A stretch of 33,181 bases of DNA, taken from the NCBI GenBank assembly GCA_045579085.1, contig JAZNLO010000013.1, forward strand, positions 1-33,181. The letters run 5' to 3'. The stretch comes from RGIG2206 sp045579085 (lineage in GTDB: Bacteria; Bacillota; Clostridia; Oscillospirales; Acutalibacteraceae). The translations under genes and the position numbers were made by a program. A model generated the notes under the pieces. The model ran no database searches. It was not told the DNA's origin and worked only from the letters and a program-made list of their open reading frames with translations. Positions 33,054 through 33,181 of the stretch are shown here, piece after piece. Position 1 is the first letter of the stretch, and each line of letters starts with the position of its first letter.

Positions 33054-33181
33054 CGAGGTGTCGCCCAGTTGGTAGGGCGCTAGTTTTGGGTGAGGTTGCG
33101 AGCGCTCACGGGGTGAGGGAAAGCGAGCAAAACGAAGCGCAGCGGTCAAAATTTGTTGACGCTACAAGTCAAAACAAATTT
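33054..33181 (+). ncRNA. Array RNA unit 3, cut by the window edge
   Basis: The first 128 bases of a third copy, 199 bases after unit 2. The 50-base tRNA-like head is identical to unit 2. The small hairpin is CTCAC-GGG-GTGAG instead of CGTCC-NGT-GGACG: three pairs changed on both sides with pairing kept. The long stem matches unit 1 and the loop is GCTACAA. AGCGCA replaces AGCGCC. The remainder, including the expected ACCGC closing strand and CCAAAACG, lies beyond the window. Confidence 0.72.

Larger units (their letters stand above)
32658..33181 (+). repeat. Tandem array of at least three 197-199 base units
   Basis: Three head-to-tail copies with conserved 156-base cores and unrelated AT-rich spacers of 41 and 43 bases (32814-32854, 33011-33053). 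The spacers hold no clear terminator, so the copies may be co-transcribed from the promoter at 32572. The array runs off the window, so total copy number is unknown. Confidence 0.9.

Noticed and set aside
32694..33075. Small open reading frames across the array (60 to 79 codons, both strands)
   Set aside because: They run through the tRNA-like heads and hairpins, have no ribosome binding sites, and the base changes between copies preserve pairing, not codons.
32658..33181. A tRNA-Pro gene split by an intron
   Set aside because: No 3' exon (3' anticodon strand, T loop or acceptor 3' strand) appears before the next copy begins, and the intervening 150 bases are short for a group I intron.
32658..33181. 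CRISPR-like array
   Set aside because: The conserved part is 156 bases and spacers are about 42 bases of AT-rich sequence, which is the wrong size; the repeats also vary by covariation instead of being identical.
1..33181. Prophage, integrative element or insertion sequence
   Set aside because: No integrase, transposase, relaxase or phage structural gene was found in any frame; most genes are ordinary chromosomal genes.

Overview
The window reads as a piece of chromosome from a low-to-mid GC, Gram-positive, spore-forming anaerobe of the Clostridia, probably near the Oscillospiraceae/Ruminococcaceae. The clues are both dipicolinate synthase subunits, an IreB-family protein, a DUF5711-like protein, a ClpE-type ATPase, a surface protein with a TPNTG-type sorting signal, strong AAGGAGG ribosome binding sites and frequent TTG starts. 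I see no prophage, insertion sequence or CRISPR array. The species call is inference.

Layout. (1) 1-3471: the 3' end of a tRNA (probably Thr) with its terminator, an unrecognised four-helix membrane protein with a long coiled-coil tail, and a minus-strand pair made of a 576-residue unrecognised protein and a small zinc-ribbon protein that overlaps its end. (2) 3589-8704: one plus-strand operon, ABC exporter / DUF1854 protein / ABC exporter, with a near-consensus promoter and a perfect palindromic terminator. (3) 8721-10479: minus-strand ireB and the sporulation pair dpaA-dpaB. (4) 10640-12025: plus-strand murC. (5) 12131-15598: minus-strand dTDP-L-rhamnose operon rmlA-rmlB-rmlD-rmlC. (6) 15608-16143: a 415-base non-coding stretch with AT-rich inverted repeats, then tRNA-Gly(TCC). 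(7) 16150-28813: a long, tightly packed minus-strand block, transcribed as ruvC-ruvA-ruvB-glmM-methyltransferase-ecfA1-ecfA2-ecfT-truA-DUF5711-cvpA-pgsA-clpE. A TTGCCA-N17-TATAAT promoter lies in front of ruvC. (8) 29082-31421: a secreted, probably wall-anchored repeat protein with its own promoter and hairpins in both untranslated regions. (9) 31726-32568: a pyridoxal/pyridoxamine kinase gene.

The part most worth attention is the right end (32572-33181). A perfect TTGACA-N17-TATAAT promoter is followed by at least three tandem copies, 197 and 199 bases apart, of a 156-base RNA-like unit. The third copy is cut by the window edge. Each unit opens with what looks like the 5' half of a tRNA-Pro(UGG): C1, a complete D arm and the TGG anticodon loop. 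The 3' anticodon strand and 3' acceptor strand are missing. Instead the unit continues into two hairpins whose paired bases change together between copies while core length stays exactly 156. That compensatory pattern is strong internal evidence for a selected RNA structure. I do not recognise the family, and its partner gene, if any, lies beyond the window.

Many genes here serve the cell envelope: glmM and murC feed peptidoglycan, rml makes dTDP-rhamnose, pgsA makes phosphatidylglycerol phosphate, and ireB and the surface protein act at the wall. The ruv genes process recombination junctions, the EcfA1-A2-T module powers vitamin uptake through S components encoded elsewhere, and dpaAB supplies spore dipicolinate.
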